Shown here one piece after another: positions 50,136-61,639 of a stretch of DNA of 64,000 nucleotides; the first letter of the stretch is position 1; every line of letters starts with the position of its first letter. A program made the translations under genes and the position numbers. Source of the DNA: Steromphala cineraria (Eukaryota > Mollusca > Gastropoda > Trochida > Trochidae); the NCBI GenBank assembly GCA_916613615.1, contig OU744725.1, positions 63,744,575 to 63,808,574 of the forward strand. The letters are read 5' to 3'. A model generated the notes under the pieces. The model made no database searches and had not been told where the DNA came from. It worked only from the letters and a program-made list of their open reading frames with translations.

Positions 50136-51551
50136 ATATTTGTCGTATTTGTATAATTGGCTTTAGATGCGACCCTAATGTACAAGTTGAGCAGTTATTG
50201 TCATTTTGTTCCCATGATGAAATTTTCTTAATATGACATGGATTTGCAGAAAACTTTGCTCAATCGTAGACAAAAACAAGTGCTATCTGCTGGTATAAAC
50301 CAATCTTCTCACAGATATTTAGTTTTTGTATAATTGGCTTTAGATGCGACCCTAATGTACTAGTTGAGCAGTTATTGTCATTTTGTTCCCACGATGAACT
50401 TTTCTTAATATGACATGGATTTGCAGAAAACTTTGCTCAAATGTACGCAAAAACAAGTGCTATCTGCTAATGTAAACTAATCTTCTCACAGATTTGTAGT
50501 TTTTGTATAACTGACTTTAGATGCGACCCTAATGTACAAGTTGAGCAGTTATTGTCATTTTGTTCCCACGATGAAATTTTCTTAATATGACATGGATTTG
50601 CAGAAAATTTTGCTCAAATGTACACAAAAACAAGTGCTATCTGCTGGTATAATCCAATCTTCTCACATATTTTTAGTTTTTGTATAATTGGCTTTAGATG
50701 CGACCCTAATGTACAAGTTGAGAAGCAATTGTCATTTTGTTCCCACGATGAAATTTTCTTAATATGACATGGATTTGCAGAAAACTTTGCTTAAATGTAC
50801 ACAAAAACAAGTGCTATCTGCTGGTGTAAACCAATCTTCTCACAGTTTTGTAGTTTTTGTATAATTGGCTTTAGATGCGACCCTAATGTACAAGTTGAGC
50901 AGTTGTTGTCATTTTGTTCCCACGATGAAATTTTCTTAATATGACATGGATTTGCAGAAAACTTTGCTCAAATGTACACAAAAACAAGTGCTATCTGCTG
51001 GTATAATCCAATCTTCTCACATATTTGTAGTTTTTGTATAATTGGCTTTAGATGCGAACCTAATGTACAAGTTTAGAAGTTATTGTCATTTTGTTCCCAC
51101 GATGAAATTTTCTTAATATGACATGGATTTGCAGAAAACTTTGCTCAAATGTACACAAAAACAAGTGCTATCTGCTGGTATAAACCAATCTTCTCACAGA
51201 TTTTTAGTTTTTGTATAATTGGCTTTAGATGCGACCCTAATGTACAAGTTGAGCAGTTGTTGTCATTTTGTTCCCACGATGAAATTTTCTTAATATGACA
51301 TGGATTTGCAGAAAACTTTGCTCAAATGTACACAAAAACAAGTGCTATCTGCTGGTATAATCCAATCTTCTCACATATTTGTAGTTTTTGTATAATTGGT
51401 TTTAGATGCGAACCTAATGAACAAGTTTAGAAGTTATTGTCATTTTGTTCCCACGATGAAATTTTCTTAATATGACATGGATTTGCAGAAAACTTTGCTC
51501 AAATGTACACAAAAACAAGTGCTATATGCTGGTATAAACCAATCTTCTCAC
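50136..51551 (+). repeat. 8-monomer HOR, R1-R8, 1416 bp
   Basis: The order is R1 at 50136 (tttgtcgtatttg, ccatgatg, caatcgtagac), R2 at 50313 (agatatttag, tactagttgag, gatgaacttttc, ending aatgtaaactaatc), R3 at 50490 (aactgac, gcagaaaattttg), R4 at 50667 (gagaagcaattg, gcttaaatg, ending ggtgtaaacc), R5 at 50844 (gcagttgttg, ending taatcc), R6 at 51021 (gaacc, aagtttagaag), R7 at 51198 (gcagttgttg), R8 at 51375 (attggttttag, gaacc, tttagaag). R8 here has ctaatgaacaag, shared with the R8 at 55446. R5 has the rare cacagttttgtag, seen again at 57038. Confidence 0.88.
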
Positions 51552-53675
51552 ATATTTGTCGTATTTGTATAATTGGCTTTAGATGCGACCCTAATGTACA
51601 AGTTGAGCAGTTATTGTCATTTTGTTCCCATGATGAAATTTTCATAATATGACATGGATTTGCAGAAAACTTTGCTCAATCGTAGACAAAAACAAGTGCT
51701 ATCTGCTGGTATAAACCAATCTTCTCACAGATATTTAGTTTTTGTATAATTGGCTTTAGATGCGACCCTAATGTACAAGTTGAGCAGTTATTGTCATTTT
51801 GTTCCCACGATGAACTTTTCTTAATATGACATGGATTTGCAGAAAACTTTGCTCAAATGTACACAAAAACAAGTGCTATCTGCTAATGTAAACTAATCTT
51901 CTCACAGATTTGTAGTTTTTGTATAACTGACTTTAGATGCGAACCTAATGTACAAGTTGAGCAGTTATTGTCATTTTGTTCCCACGATGAAATTTTCTTA
52001 ATATGACATGGATTTGCAGAAAATTTTGCTCAAATGTACACAAAAAAAAGTGCTATCTGCTGGTATAATCCAATCTTCTCACATATTTTTAGTTTTTGTA
52101 TAATTGGCTTTAGATGCGACCCTAATGTACAAGTTGAGAAGCAATTGTCATTTTGTTCCCACGATGAAATTTTCTTAATATGACATGGATTTGCAGAAAA
52201 CTTTGCTTAAATGTACACAAAAACAAGTGCTATCTGCTGGTGTAAACCAATCTTCTCACAGATTTGTAGTTTTTGTATAATTGGCTTTAGATGCGACCCT
52301 AATGTACAAGTTGAGCAGTTGTTGTCATTTTGTTCCCATGATGAAATTTTCTTAATATGACATGGATTTGCAGAAAACTTTGCTCAATCGTAGACAAAAA
52401 CAAGTGCTATCTGCTGGTATAAACCAATCTTCTCACAGATATTTAGTTTTTGTATAATTGGCTTTAGATGCGACCCTAATGTACTAGTTGAGCAGTTATT
52501 GTCATTTTGTTCCCACGATGAACTTTTCTTAATATGACATGGATTTGCAGAAAACTTTGCTCAAATGTACACAAAAACAAGTGCTATCTGCTAATGTAAA
52601 CTAATCTTCTCACAGATTTGTAGTTTTTGTATAACTGACTTTAGATGCGAACCTAATGTACAAGTTGAGCAGTTATTGTCATTTTGTTCCCACGATGAAA
52701 TTTTCTTAATATGACATGGATTTGCAGAAAATTTTGCTCAAATGTACACAAAAACAAGTGCTATCTGCTGGTATAATCCAATCTTCTCACATATTTTTAG
52801 TTTTTGTATAATTGGCTTTAGATGCGACCCTAATGTACAAGTTGAGAAGCAATTGTCATTTTGTTCCCACGATGAAATTTTCTTAATATGACATGGATTT
52901 GCAGAAAACTTTGCTTAAATGTACACAAAAACAAGTGCTATCTGCTGGTGTAAACCAATCTTCTCACAGATTTGTAGTTTTTGTATAATTGGCTTTAGAT
53001 GCGACCCTAATGTACAAGTTGAGCAGTTATTGTCATTTTGTTCCCATGATGAAATTTTCATAATATGACATGGATTTGCAGAAGACTTTGCTCAATCGTA
53101 GACAAAAACAAGTGCTATCTGCTGGTATAAACCAATCTTCTCACAGATATTTAGTTTTTGTATAATTGGCTTTAGATGCGACCCTAATGTACAAGTTGAG
53201 CAGTTATTGTCATTTTGTTCCCACGATGAACTTTTCTTAATATGACATGGATTTGCAGAAAACTTTGCTCAAATGTACACAAAAACAAGTGCTATCTGCT
53301 AATGTAAACTAATCTTCTCACAGATTTGTAGTTTTTGTATAACTGACTTTAGATGCGAACCTAATGTACAAGTTGAGCAGTTATTGTCATTTTGTTCCCA
53401 CGATGAAATTTTCTTAATATGACATGGATTTGCAGAAAATTTTGCTCAAATGTACACAAAAACAAGTGCTATCTGCTGGTATAATCCAATCTTCTCACAT
53501 ATTTTTAGTTTTTGTATAATTGGCTTTAGATGCGACCCTAATGTACAAGTTGAGAAGCAATTGTCATTTTGTTCCCACGATGAAATTTTCTTAATATGAC
53601 ATGGATTTGCAGAAAACTTTGCTCAAATGTACACAAAAACAAGTGCTATCTGCTGGTGTAAACCAATCTTCTCAC
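51552..53675 (+). repeat. Three tandem 4-monomer HOR units, 708 bp each
   Basis: The units start at 51552, 52260 and 52968, and each is R1-like, R2, R3, R4. In the second and third the first monomer is a hybrid: its first part is R5-like (cacagatttgtagttttt, and at 52260 gcagttgttg) and its second part R1-like (ccatgatgaaat, caatcgtagac). Joining R5 to R1 inside one monomer deletes R6-R8 and turns the 8-mer into a 4-mer, a textbook unequal-crossover product. The third unit has gcagaagac and caaatg in place of the usual R1 and R4 variants. Confidence 0.85.
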
Positions 53676-54206
53676 AGATTTTTAGTTTTTGTATAATTGG
53701 CTTTAGATGCGACCCTAATGTACAAGTTGAGCAGTTATTGTCATTTTGTTCCCACGATGAAATTTTCTTAATATGACATGGATTTGCAGAAAACTTTGCT
53801 CAAATGTACACAAAAACAAGTGCTATCTGCTGGTGTAAACCAATCTTCTCACAGATTTGTAGTTTTTGTATAATTGGCTTTAGATGCGACCCTAATGTAC
53901 AAGTTGAGCAGTTGTTGTCATTTTGTTCCCACGATGAAATTTTCTTAATATGACATGGATTTGCAGAAAACTTTGCTCAAATGTACACAAAAACAAGTGC
54001 TATCTGCTGGTATAATCCAATCTTCTCACAGATATTTAGTTTTTGTATAATTGGCTTTAGATGCGACCCTAATGTACTAGTTGAGCAGTTATTGTCATTT
54101 TGTTCCCACAATGAAATTTTCTTAATATGACATGGATTTGCAGAAGACTTTGCTCAAATGTACACAAAAACAAGTGCTATCTGGTGGTATAAACCAATCT
54201 TCTCAC
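53676..54206 (+). repeat. Three linking monomers before the next full HOR
   Basis: The monomers at 53676 and 53853 are R4/R5-like (ggtgtaaacc, then gcagttgttg with taatcc). The one at 54030 begins as R2 (agatatttag, tactagttgag) but carries cccacaatgaaat and gcagaagac and ends ctggtgg. None fits one R type cleanly, so they are probably recombinants. Confidence 0.65.
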
Positions 54207-55622
54207 ATATTTGTCGTATTTGTATAATTGGCTTTAGATGCGACCCTAATGTACAAGTTGAGCAGTTATTGTCATTTTGTTCCCATGATGAAATTTTCAT
54301 AATATGACATGGATTTGCAGAAAACTTTGCTCAATCGTAGACAAAAACAAGTGCTATCTGCTGGTATAAACCAATCTTCTCACAGATATTTAGTTTTTGT
54401 ATAATTGGCTTTAGATGCGACCCTAATGTACTAGTTGAGCAGTTATTGTCATTTTGTTCCCACGATGAACTTTTCTTAATATGACATGGATTTGCAGAAA
54501 ACTTTGCTCAAATGTACACAAAAACAAGTGCTATCTGCTAATGTAAACTAATCTTCTCACAGATTTGTAGTTTTTGTATAACTGACTTTAGATGCGAACC
54601 TAATGTACAAGTTGAGCAGTTATTGTCATTTTGTTCCCACGATGAAATTTTCTTAATATGACATGGATTTGCAGAAAATTTTGCTCAAATGTACACAAAA
54701 ACAAGTGCTATCTGCTGGTATAATCCAATCTTCTCACATATTTTTAGTTTTTGTATAATTGGCTTTAGATGCGACCCTAATGTACAAGTTGAGAAGCAAT
54801 TGTCATTTTGTTCCCACGATGAAATTTTCTTAATATGACATGGATTTGCAGAAAACTTTGCTTAAATGTACACAAAAACAAGTGCTATCTGCTGGTGTAA
54901 ACCAATCTTCTCACAGATTTGTAGTTTTTGTATAATTGGCTTTAGATGCGACCCTAATGTACAAGTTGAGCAGTTGTTGTCATTTTGTTCCCACGATGAA
55001 ATTTTCTTAATATGACATGGATTTGCAGAAAACTTTGCTCAAATGTACACAAAAACAAGTGCTATCTGCTGGTATAATCCAATCTTCTCACATATTTGTA
55101 GTTTTTGTATAATTGGCTTTAGATGCGAACCTAATGTACAAGTTTAGAAGTTATTGTCATTTTGTTCCCACGATGAAATTTTCTTAATATGACATGGATT
55201 TGCAGAAAACTTTGCTCAAATGTACACAAAAACAAGTGCTATCTGCTGGTATAAACCAATCTTCTCACAGATTTGTAGTTTTTGTATAATTGGCTTTAGA
55301 TGCGACCCTAATGTACAAGTTGAGCAGTTGTTGTCATTTTGTTCCCACGATGAAAGTTTCTTAATATGACATGGATTTGCAGAAAACTTTGCTCAAATGT
55401 ACACAAAAACAAGTGCTATCTGCTGGTATAATCCAATCTTCTCACATATTTGTAGTTTTTGTATAATTGGTTTTAGATGCGAACCTAATGAACAAGTTTA
55501 GAAGTTATTGTCATTTTGTTCCCACGATGAAATTTTCTTAATATGACATGGATTTGCAGAAAATTTTGCTCAAATGTACACAAAAACAAGTGCTATCTGC
55601 TGGTATAAACCAATCTTCTCAC
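54207..55622 (+). repeat. 8-monomer HOR, complete R1-R8 copy
   Basis: The boundaries at 54207, 54384, 54561, 54738, 54915, 55092, 55269 and 55446 are exactly 177 bp apart, and the next R1 begins at 55623. All eight diagnostic types are present in order. R7 has gaaagtttc near 55354 as a private change, and R8 has ctaatgaacaag. This is a good type copy for the HOR. Confidence 0.9.
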
Positions 55623-57745
55623 ATATTTGTCGTATTTGTATAATTGGCTTTAGATGCGACCCTAATGTACAAGTTGAGCAGTTATTGTCATTTTGTTCCC
55701 ATGATGAAATTTTCATAATATGACATGGATTTGCAGAAAACTTTGCTCAATCGTAGACAAAAACAAGTGCTATCTGCTGGTATAAACCAATCTTCTCACA
55801 GATATTTAGTTTTTGTATAATTGGCTTTAGATGCGACCCTAATGTACAAGTTGAGCAGTTATTGTCATTTTGTTCCCACGATGAACTTTTCTTAATATGA
55901 CATGGATTTGCAGAAAACTTTGCTCAAATGTACACAAAAACAAGTGCTATCTGCTAATGTAAACTAATCTTCTCACAGATTTGTAGTTTTTGTATAACTG
56001 ACTTTAGATGCGAACCTAATGTACAAGTTGAGCAGTTATTGTCATTTTGTTCCCACGATGAAATTTTCTTAATATGACATGGATTTGCAGAAAATTTTGC
56101 TCAAATGTACACAAAAAAAAGTGCTATCTGCTGGTATAATCCAATCTTCTCACATATTTTTAGTTTTTGTATAATTGGCTTTAGATGCGACCCTAATGTA
56201 CAAGTTGAGAAGCAATTGTCATTTTGTTCCCACGATGAAATTTTCTTAATATGACATGGATTTGCAGAAAACTTTGCTTAAATGTACACAAAAACAAGTG
56301 CTATCTGCTGGTGTAAACCAATCTTCTCACAGATTTGTAGTTTTTGTATAATTGGCTTTAGATGCGACCCTAATGTACAAGTTGAGCAGTTGTTGTCATT
56401 TTGTTCCCATGATGAAATTTTCATAATATGACATGGATTTGCAGAAAACTTTGCTCAATCGTAGACAAAAACAAGTGCTATCTGCTGGTATAAACCAATC
56501 TTCTCACAGATATTTAGTTTTTGTATAATTGGCTTTAGATGCGACCCTAATGTACAAGTTGAGCAGTTATTGTCATTTTGTTCCCACGATGAACTTTTCT
56601 TAATATGACATGGATTTGCAGAAAACTTTGCTCAAATGTACACAAAAACAAGTGCTATATGCTAATGTAAACTAATCTTCTCACAGATTTGTAGTTTTTG
56701 TATAACTGATTTTAGATGCGACCCTTATGTACAAGTTGAGCAGTTATTGTCATTTTGTTCCCACGATGAATGTTCTTAATATGACATGGATTTGCAGAAA
56801 ATTTTGCTCAAATGTACACAAAAACAAGTGCTATCTGCTGGTATAATCCAATCTTCTCACATATTTTTAGTTTTTGTATAATTGGCTTTAGATGCGACCC
56901 TAATGTACAAGTTGAGAAGCAATTGTCATTTTGTTCCCACGATGAAATTTTCTTAATATGACATGGATTTGCAGAAAACTTTGCTTAAATGTACACAAAA
57001 ACAAGTGCTATCTGCTGGTGTAAACCAATCTTCTCACAGTTTTGTAGTTTTTGTATAATTGGCTTTAGATGCGACCCTAATGTACAAGTTGAGCAGTTGT
57101 TGTCATTTTGTTCCCACGATGAAATTTTCTTAATATGACATGGATTTGCAGAAAACTTTGCTCAAATGTACACAAAAACAAGTGCTATCTGCTGGTGTAA
57201 ACCAATCTTCTCACAGATTTGTAGTTTTTGTATAATTGGCTTTAGATGCGACCCTAATGTACAAGTTGAGCAGTTATTGTCATTTTGTTCCCACGATGAA
57301 ATTTTCTTAATATGACATGGATTTGCAGAAAACTTTGCTCAAATGTACACAAAAACAAGTGCTATCTGCTGGTATAATCCAATCTTCTCACATATTTGTA
57401 GTTTTTGTATAATTGGCTTTAGATGCGACCCTAATGTACAAGTTGAGCAGTTGTTGTCATTTTGTTCCCACGATGAAATTTTCTTAATATGACATGGATT
57501 TGCAGAAAACTTTGCTCAAATGTACACAAAAACAAGTGCTATCTGCTGGTATAATCCAATCTTCTCACATATTTGTAGTTTTTGTATAATTGGTTTTAGA
57601 TGCGAACCTAATGTACAAGTTTAGAAGTTATTGTCATTTTGTTCCCACGATGAAATTTTCTTAATATGACATGGATTTGCAGAAAATTTTGCTCAAATGT
57701 ACACAAAAACAAGTGCTATCTGCTGGTATAAACCAATCTTCTCAC
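55623..57745 (+). repeat. Rearranged HOR segment, 4 + 8 monomers
   Basis: R1-R4 at 55623-56330 is followed at 56331 by an R5/R1 hybrid (gcagttgttg then ccatgatgaaattttcataat and caatcgtagac). R2, R3, R4, R5, a second R5-like unit, an R7-like unit and R8 follow, making 1415 bp. The R3 at 56685 is 176 bp because gatgaatgttc has lost one base, and it also has aactgattttag and cccttatg. R2 at 55800 and 56508 has tacaagttgag instead of tactagttgag, a subtype shared with 51729 and 53145. Confidence 0.8.
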
Positions 57746-59161
57746 ATATTTGTAGTATTTGTATAATTGGCTTTAGATGCGACCCTAATGTACAAGTTGA
57801 GCAGTTATTGTCATTTTGTTCCCATGATGAAATTTTCTTAATATGACATGGATTTGCAGAAAACTTTGCTCAATCGTAGACAAAAACAAGTGCTATCTGC
57901 TGGTATAAACCAATCTTCTCACAGATATTTAGTTTTTGTATAATTGGCTTTAGATGCGACCCTAATGTACTAGTTGAGCAGTTATTGTCATTTTGTTCCC
58001 ACGATGAACTTTTCTTAATATGACATGGATTTGCAGAAAACTTTGCTCAAATGAACACAAAAACAAGTGCTATCTGCTAATGTAAACTAATCTTCTCACA
58101 GATTTGTAGTTTTTGTATAACTGACTGTAGATGCGAACCTAATGTACAAGTTGAGCAGTTATTGTCATTTTGTTCCCACGATGAAATTTTCTTAATATGA
58201 CATGGATTTGCAGAAAATTTTGCTCAAATGTACACAAAAACAAGTGCTATCTGCTGGTATAATCCAATCTTCTCACATATTTTTAGTTTTTGTATAATTG
58301 GCTTTAGATGCGACCCTAATGTACAAGTTGAGAAGCAATTGTCATTTTGTTCCCACGATGAAATTTTCTTAATATGACATGGATTTGCAGAAAACTTTGC
58401 TTAAATGTACACAAAAACAAGTGCTATCTGCTGGTGTAAACCAATCTTCTCACAGATTTGTAGTTTTTGTATAATTGGCTTTAGATGCGACCCTAATGTA
58501 CAAGTTGAGCAGTTGTTGTCATTTTGTTCCCAAGATGAAATTTTCTTAATATGACATGGATTTGCAGAAAACTTTGCTCAAATGTACACAAAAACAAGTG
58601 CTATCTGCTGGTATAATCCAATCTTCTCACAGATTTGTAGTTTTTGTATAATTGGCTTTAGATGCGAACCTAATGTACAAGTTTAGAAGTTATTGTCATT
58701 TTGTTCCCACGATGAAATTTTCTTAATATGACATGGATTTGCAGAAAACTTTGCTCAAATGTACACAAAAACAAGTGCTATCTGCTGGTATAAACCAATC
58801 TTCTCACAGATTTGTAGTTTTTGTATAATTGGCTTTAGATGCGACCCTAATGTACAAGTTGAGCAGTTGTTGTCATTTTGTTCCCACGATGAAATTTTCT
58901 TAATATGACATGGATTTGCAGAAAACTTTGCTCAAATGTACACAAAAACAAGTGCTATCTGCTGGTATAAACCAATCTTCTCACATATTTGTAGTTTTTG
59001 TATAATTGGCTTTAGATGCGAACCTAATGTACAAGTTTAGAAGTTATTGTCATTTTGTTCCCACGATGAAATTTTCTTAATATGACATGGATTTGCAGAA
59101 AATTTTGCTCAAATGTACACAAAAACAAGTGCTATCTGCTGGTATAAACCAATCTTCTCAC
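57746..59161 (+). repeat. 8-monomer HOR, R1-R8 copy
   Basis: The unit boundaries run 57746, 57923, 58100, 58277, 58454, 58631, 58808 and 58985. R1 has ttgtagtatttg instead of ttgtcgtatttg and cttaatatg instead of cataatatg. R3 has gactgtagatg, R5 has cccaagatg, and R8 keeps the cttta form rather than ttttag. Order and length otherwise match the type copy. Confidence 0.87.
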
Positions 59162-60223
59162 ATATTTTTAGTTTTTGTATAATTTGCTTTAGATGCGACC
59201 CTAATGTACTAGTTGAGCAGTTATTGTCATTTTGTTCCCACGATGAACTTTTCTTAATATGACATGGATTTGCAGAAAACTTTGCTCAAATGTACACAAA
59301 AACAAGTGCTATCTGCTGATGTAAACTAATCTTCTCACAGATTTGTAGTTTTTGTATAACTGACTTTAGATGCGAACCTAATGTACAAGTTGAGCAGTTA
59401 TTGTCATTTTGTTCCCACGATGAAATTTTCTTAATATGACATGGATTTGCAGAAAATTTTGCTCAAATGTACACAAAAACAAGTGCTATCTGCTGGTATA
59501 ATCCAATCTTCTCACATATTTTTAGTTTTTGTATAATTGGCTTTAGATGCGACCCTAATGTACAAGTTGAGAAGCAATTGTCATTTTGTTCCCACGATGA
59601 AATTTTCTTAATATGACATGGATTTGCAGAAAACTTTGCTTAAATGTACACAAAAACAAGTGCTATCTGCTGGTGTAAACCAATCTTCTCACAGATTTGT
59701 AGTTTTTGTATAATTGGCTTTAGATGCGACCCTAATGTACAAGTTGAGCAGTTATTGTCATTTTGTTCCCACGATGAAATTTTCTTAATATGACATGGAT
59801 TTGCAGAAAACTTTGCTCAAATGTACACAAAAACAAGTGCTATCTGCTGGTGTAATCCAATCTTCTCACATATTTGTAGTTTTTGTATAATTGGCTTTAG
59901 ATGCGAACCTAATGTACAAGTTGAGCAGTTGTTGTCATTTTGTTCCCACGATGAAATTTTCTTAATATGACATGGATTTGCAGAAAACTTTGCTCAAATG
60001 TACACAAAAACAAGTGCTATCTGCTGGTATAATCCAATCTTCTCACATATTTGTAGTTTTTGTATAATTGGTTTTAGATGCGAACCTAATGTACAAGTTT
60101 AGAAGTTATTGTCATTTTGTTCCCACGATGAAATTTTCTTAATATGACATGGATTTGCAGAAAATTTTGCTCAAATGTACACAAAAACAAGTGCTATCTG
60201 CTGGTATAAACCAATCTTCTCAC
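59162..60223 (+). repeat. Shortened HOR, six monomers, R1 missing
   Basis: Beginning at 59162 with an R2-like unit (tactagttgag, gatgaacttttc) that starts catatttttag with aatttgc and ends gatgtaaactaatc. R3, R4, R5, an R6/R7-type mix at 59870 (gaacc with gcagttgttg) and R8 at 60047 follow, 1062 bp in all. Loss of R1 and the mixed sixth unit suggest two exchange events. Confidence 0.8.
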
Positions 60224-61639
60224 ATATTTGTCGTATTTGTATAATTGGCTTTAGATGCGACCCTAATGTACAAGTTGAGCAGTTATTGTCATTTTGTTCC
60301 CATGATGAAATTTTCATAATATGACATGGATTTGCAGAAAACTTTGCTCAATCGTAGACAAAAACAAGTGCTATCTGCTGGTATAAACCAATCTTCTCAC
60401 AGATATTTAGTTTTTGTATAATTGGCTTTAGATGCGACCCTAATGTACTAGTTGAGCAGTTAGTGTCATTTTGTTCCCACGATGAACTTTTCTTAATATG
60501 ACATGGATTTGCAGAAAACTTTGCTCAAATGTACACAAAAACAAGTGCTATCTGCTAATGTAAACTAATCTTCTCACAGATTTGTAGTTTTTGTATAACT
60601 GACTTTAGATGCGAACCTAATGTACAAGTTGAGCAGTTATTGTCATTTTGTTCCCACGATGAAATTTTCTTAATATGACATGGATTTGCAGAAAATTTTG
60701 CTCAAATGTACACAAAAACAAGTGCTATCTGCTGGTATAATCCAATCTTCTCACATATTTTTAGTTTTTGTATAATTGGCTTTAGATGCGACCCTAATGT
60801 ACAAGTTGAGAAGCAATTGTCATTTTGTTCCCACGATGAAATTTTCTTAATATAACATGGATTTGCAGAAAACTTTGCTTAAATGTACACAAAAACAAGT
60901 GCTATCTGCTGGTGTAAACCAATCTTCTCACAGATTTGTAGTTTTTGTATAATTGGCTTTAGATGCGACCCTAATGTACAAGTTGAGCAGTTGTTGTCAT
61001 TTTGTTCCCACGATGAAATTTTCTTAATATGACATGGATTTGCAGAAAACTTTGCTCAAATGTACACAAAAACAAGTGCTATCTGCTGGTATAATCCAAT
61101 CTTCTCACATATTTGTAGTTTTTGTATAATTGGCTTTAGATGCGAACCTAATGTACAAGTTTAGAAGTTATTGTCATTTTGTTCCCACGATGATATTTTC
61201 TTAATATGACATGGATTTGCAGAAAACTTTGCTCAAATGTACACAAAAACAAGTGCTATCTGCTGGTATAAACCAATCTTCTCACAGATTTGTAGTTTTT
61301 GTATAATTGGCTTTAGATGCGACCCTAATGTACAAGTTGAGCAGTTGTTGTCATTTTGTTCCCACGATGAAATTTTCTTAATATGACATGGATTTGCAGA
61401 AAACTTTGCTCAAATGTACACAAAAACAAGTGCTATCTGCTGGTATAATCCAATCTTCTCACATATTTGTAGTTTTTGTATAATTGGCTTTAGATGCGAA
61501 CCTAATGTACAAGTTTAGAAGTTATTGTCATTTTGTTCCCACGATGAAATTTTCTTAATATGACATGGATTTGCAGAAAATTTTGCTCAAATGTACACAA
61601 AAACAAGTGCTATCTGCTGGTATAAACCAATCTTCTCAC
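60224..61639 (+). repeat. 8-monomer HOR, last complete R1-R8 copy in the window
   Basis: The boundaries are at 60224, 60401, 60578, 60755, 60932, 61109, 61286 and 61463. Private changes include gcagttagtgtc in R2, aatataacatgg in R4 and gatgatatttt in R6. The next monomer at 61640 is not R1, so the regular 8-mer stops here. Confidence 0.88.

Noticed and set aside
54384..54737. Covariation between the R2 ending taaactaatc and the R3 start aactgac in the boundary dyad
   Set aside because: The change from CCAAT to CTAAT would need ATTAG to restore pairing, but R3 has ACTGA. On the left, aactgac also follows unchanged ccaatc, so the two sites are not coupled.
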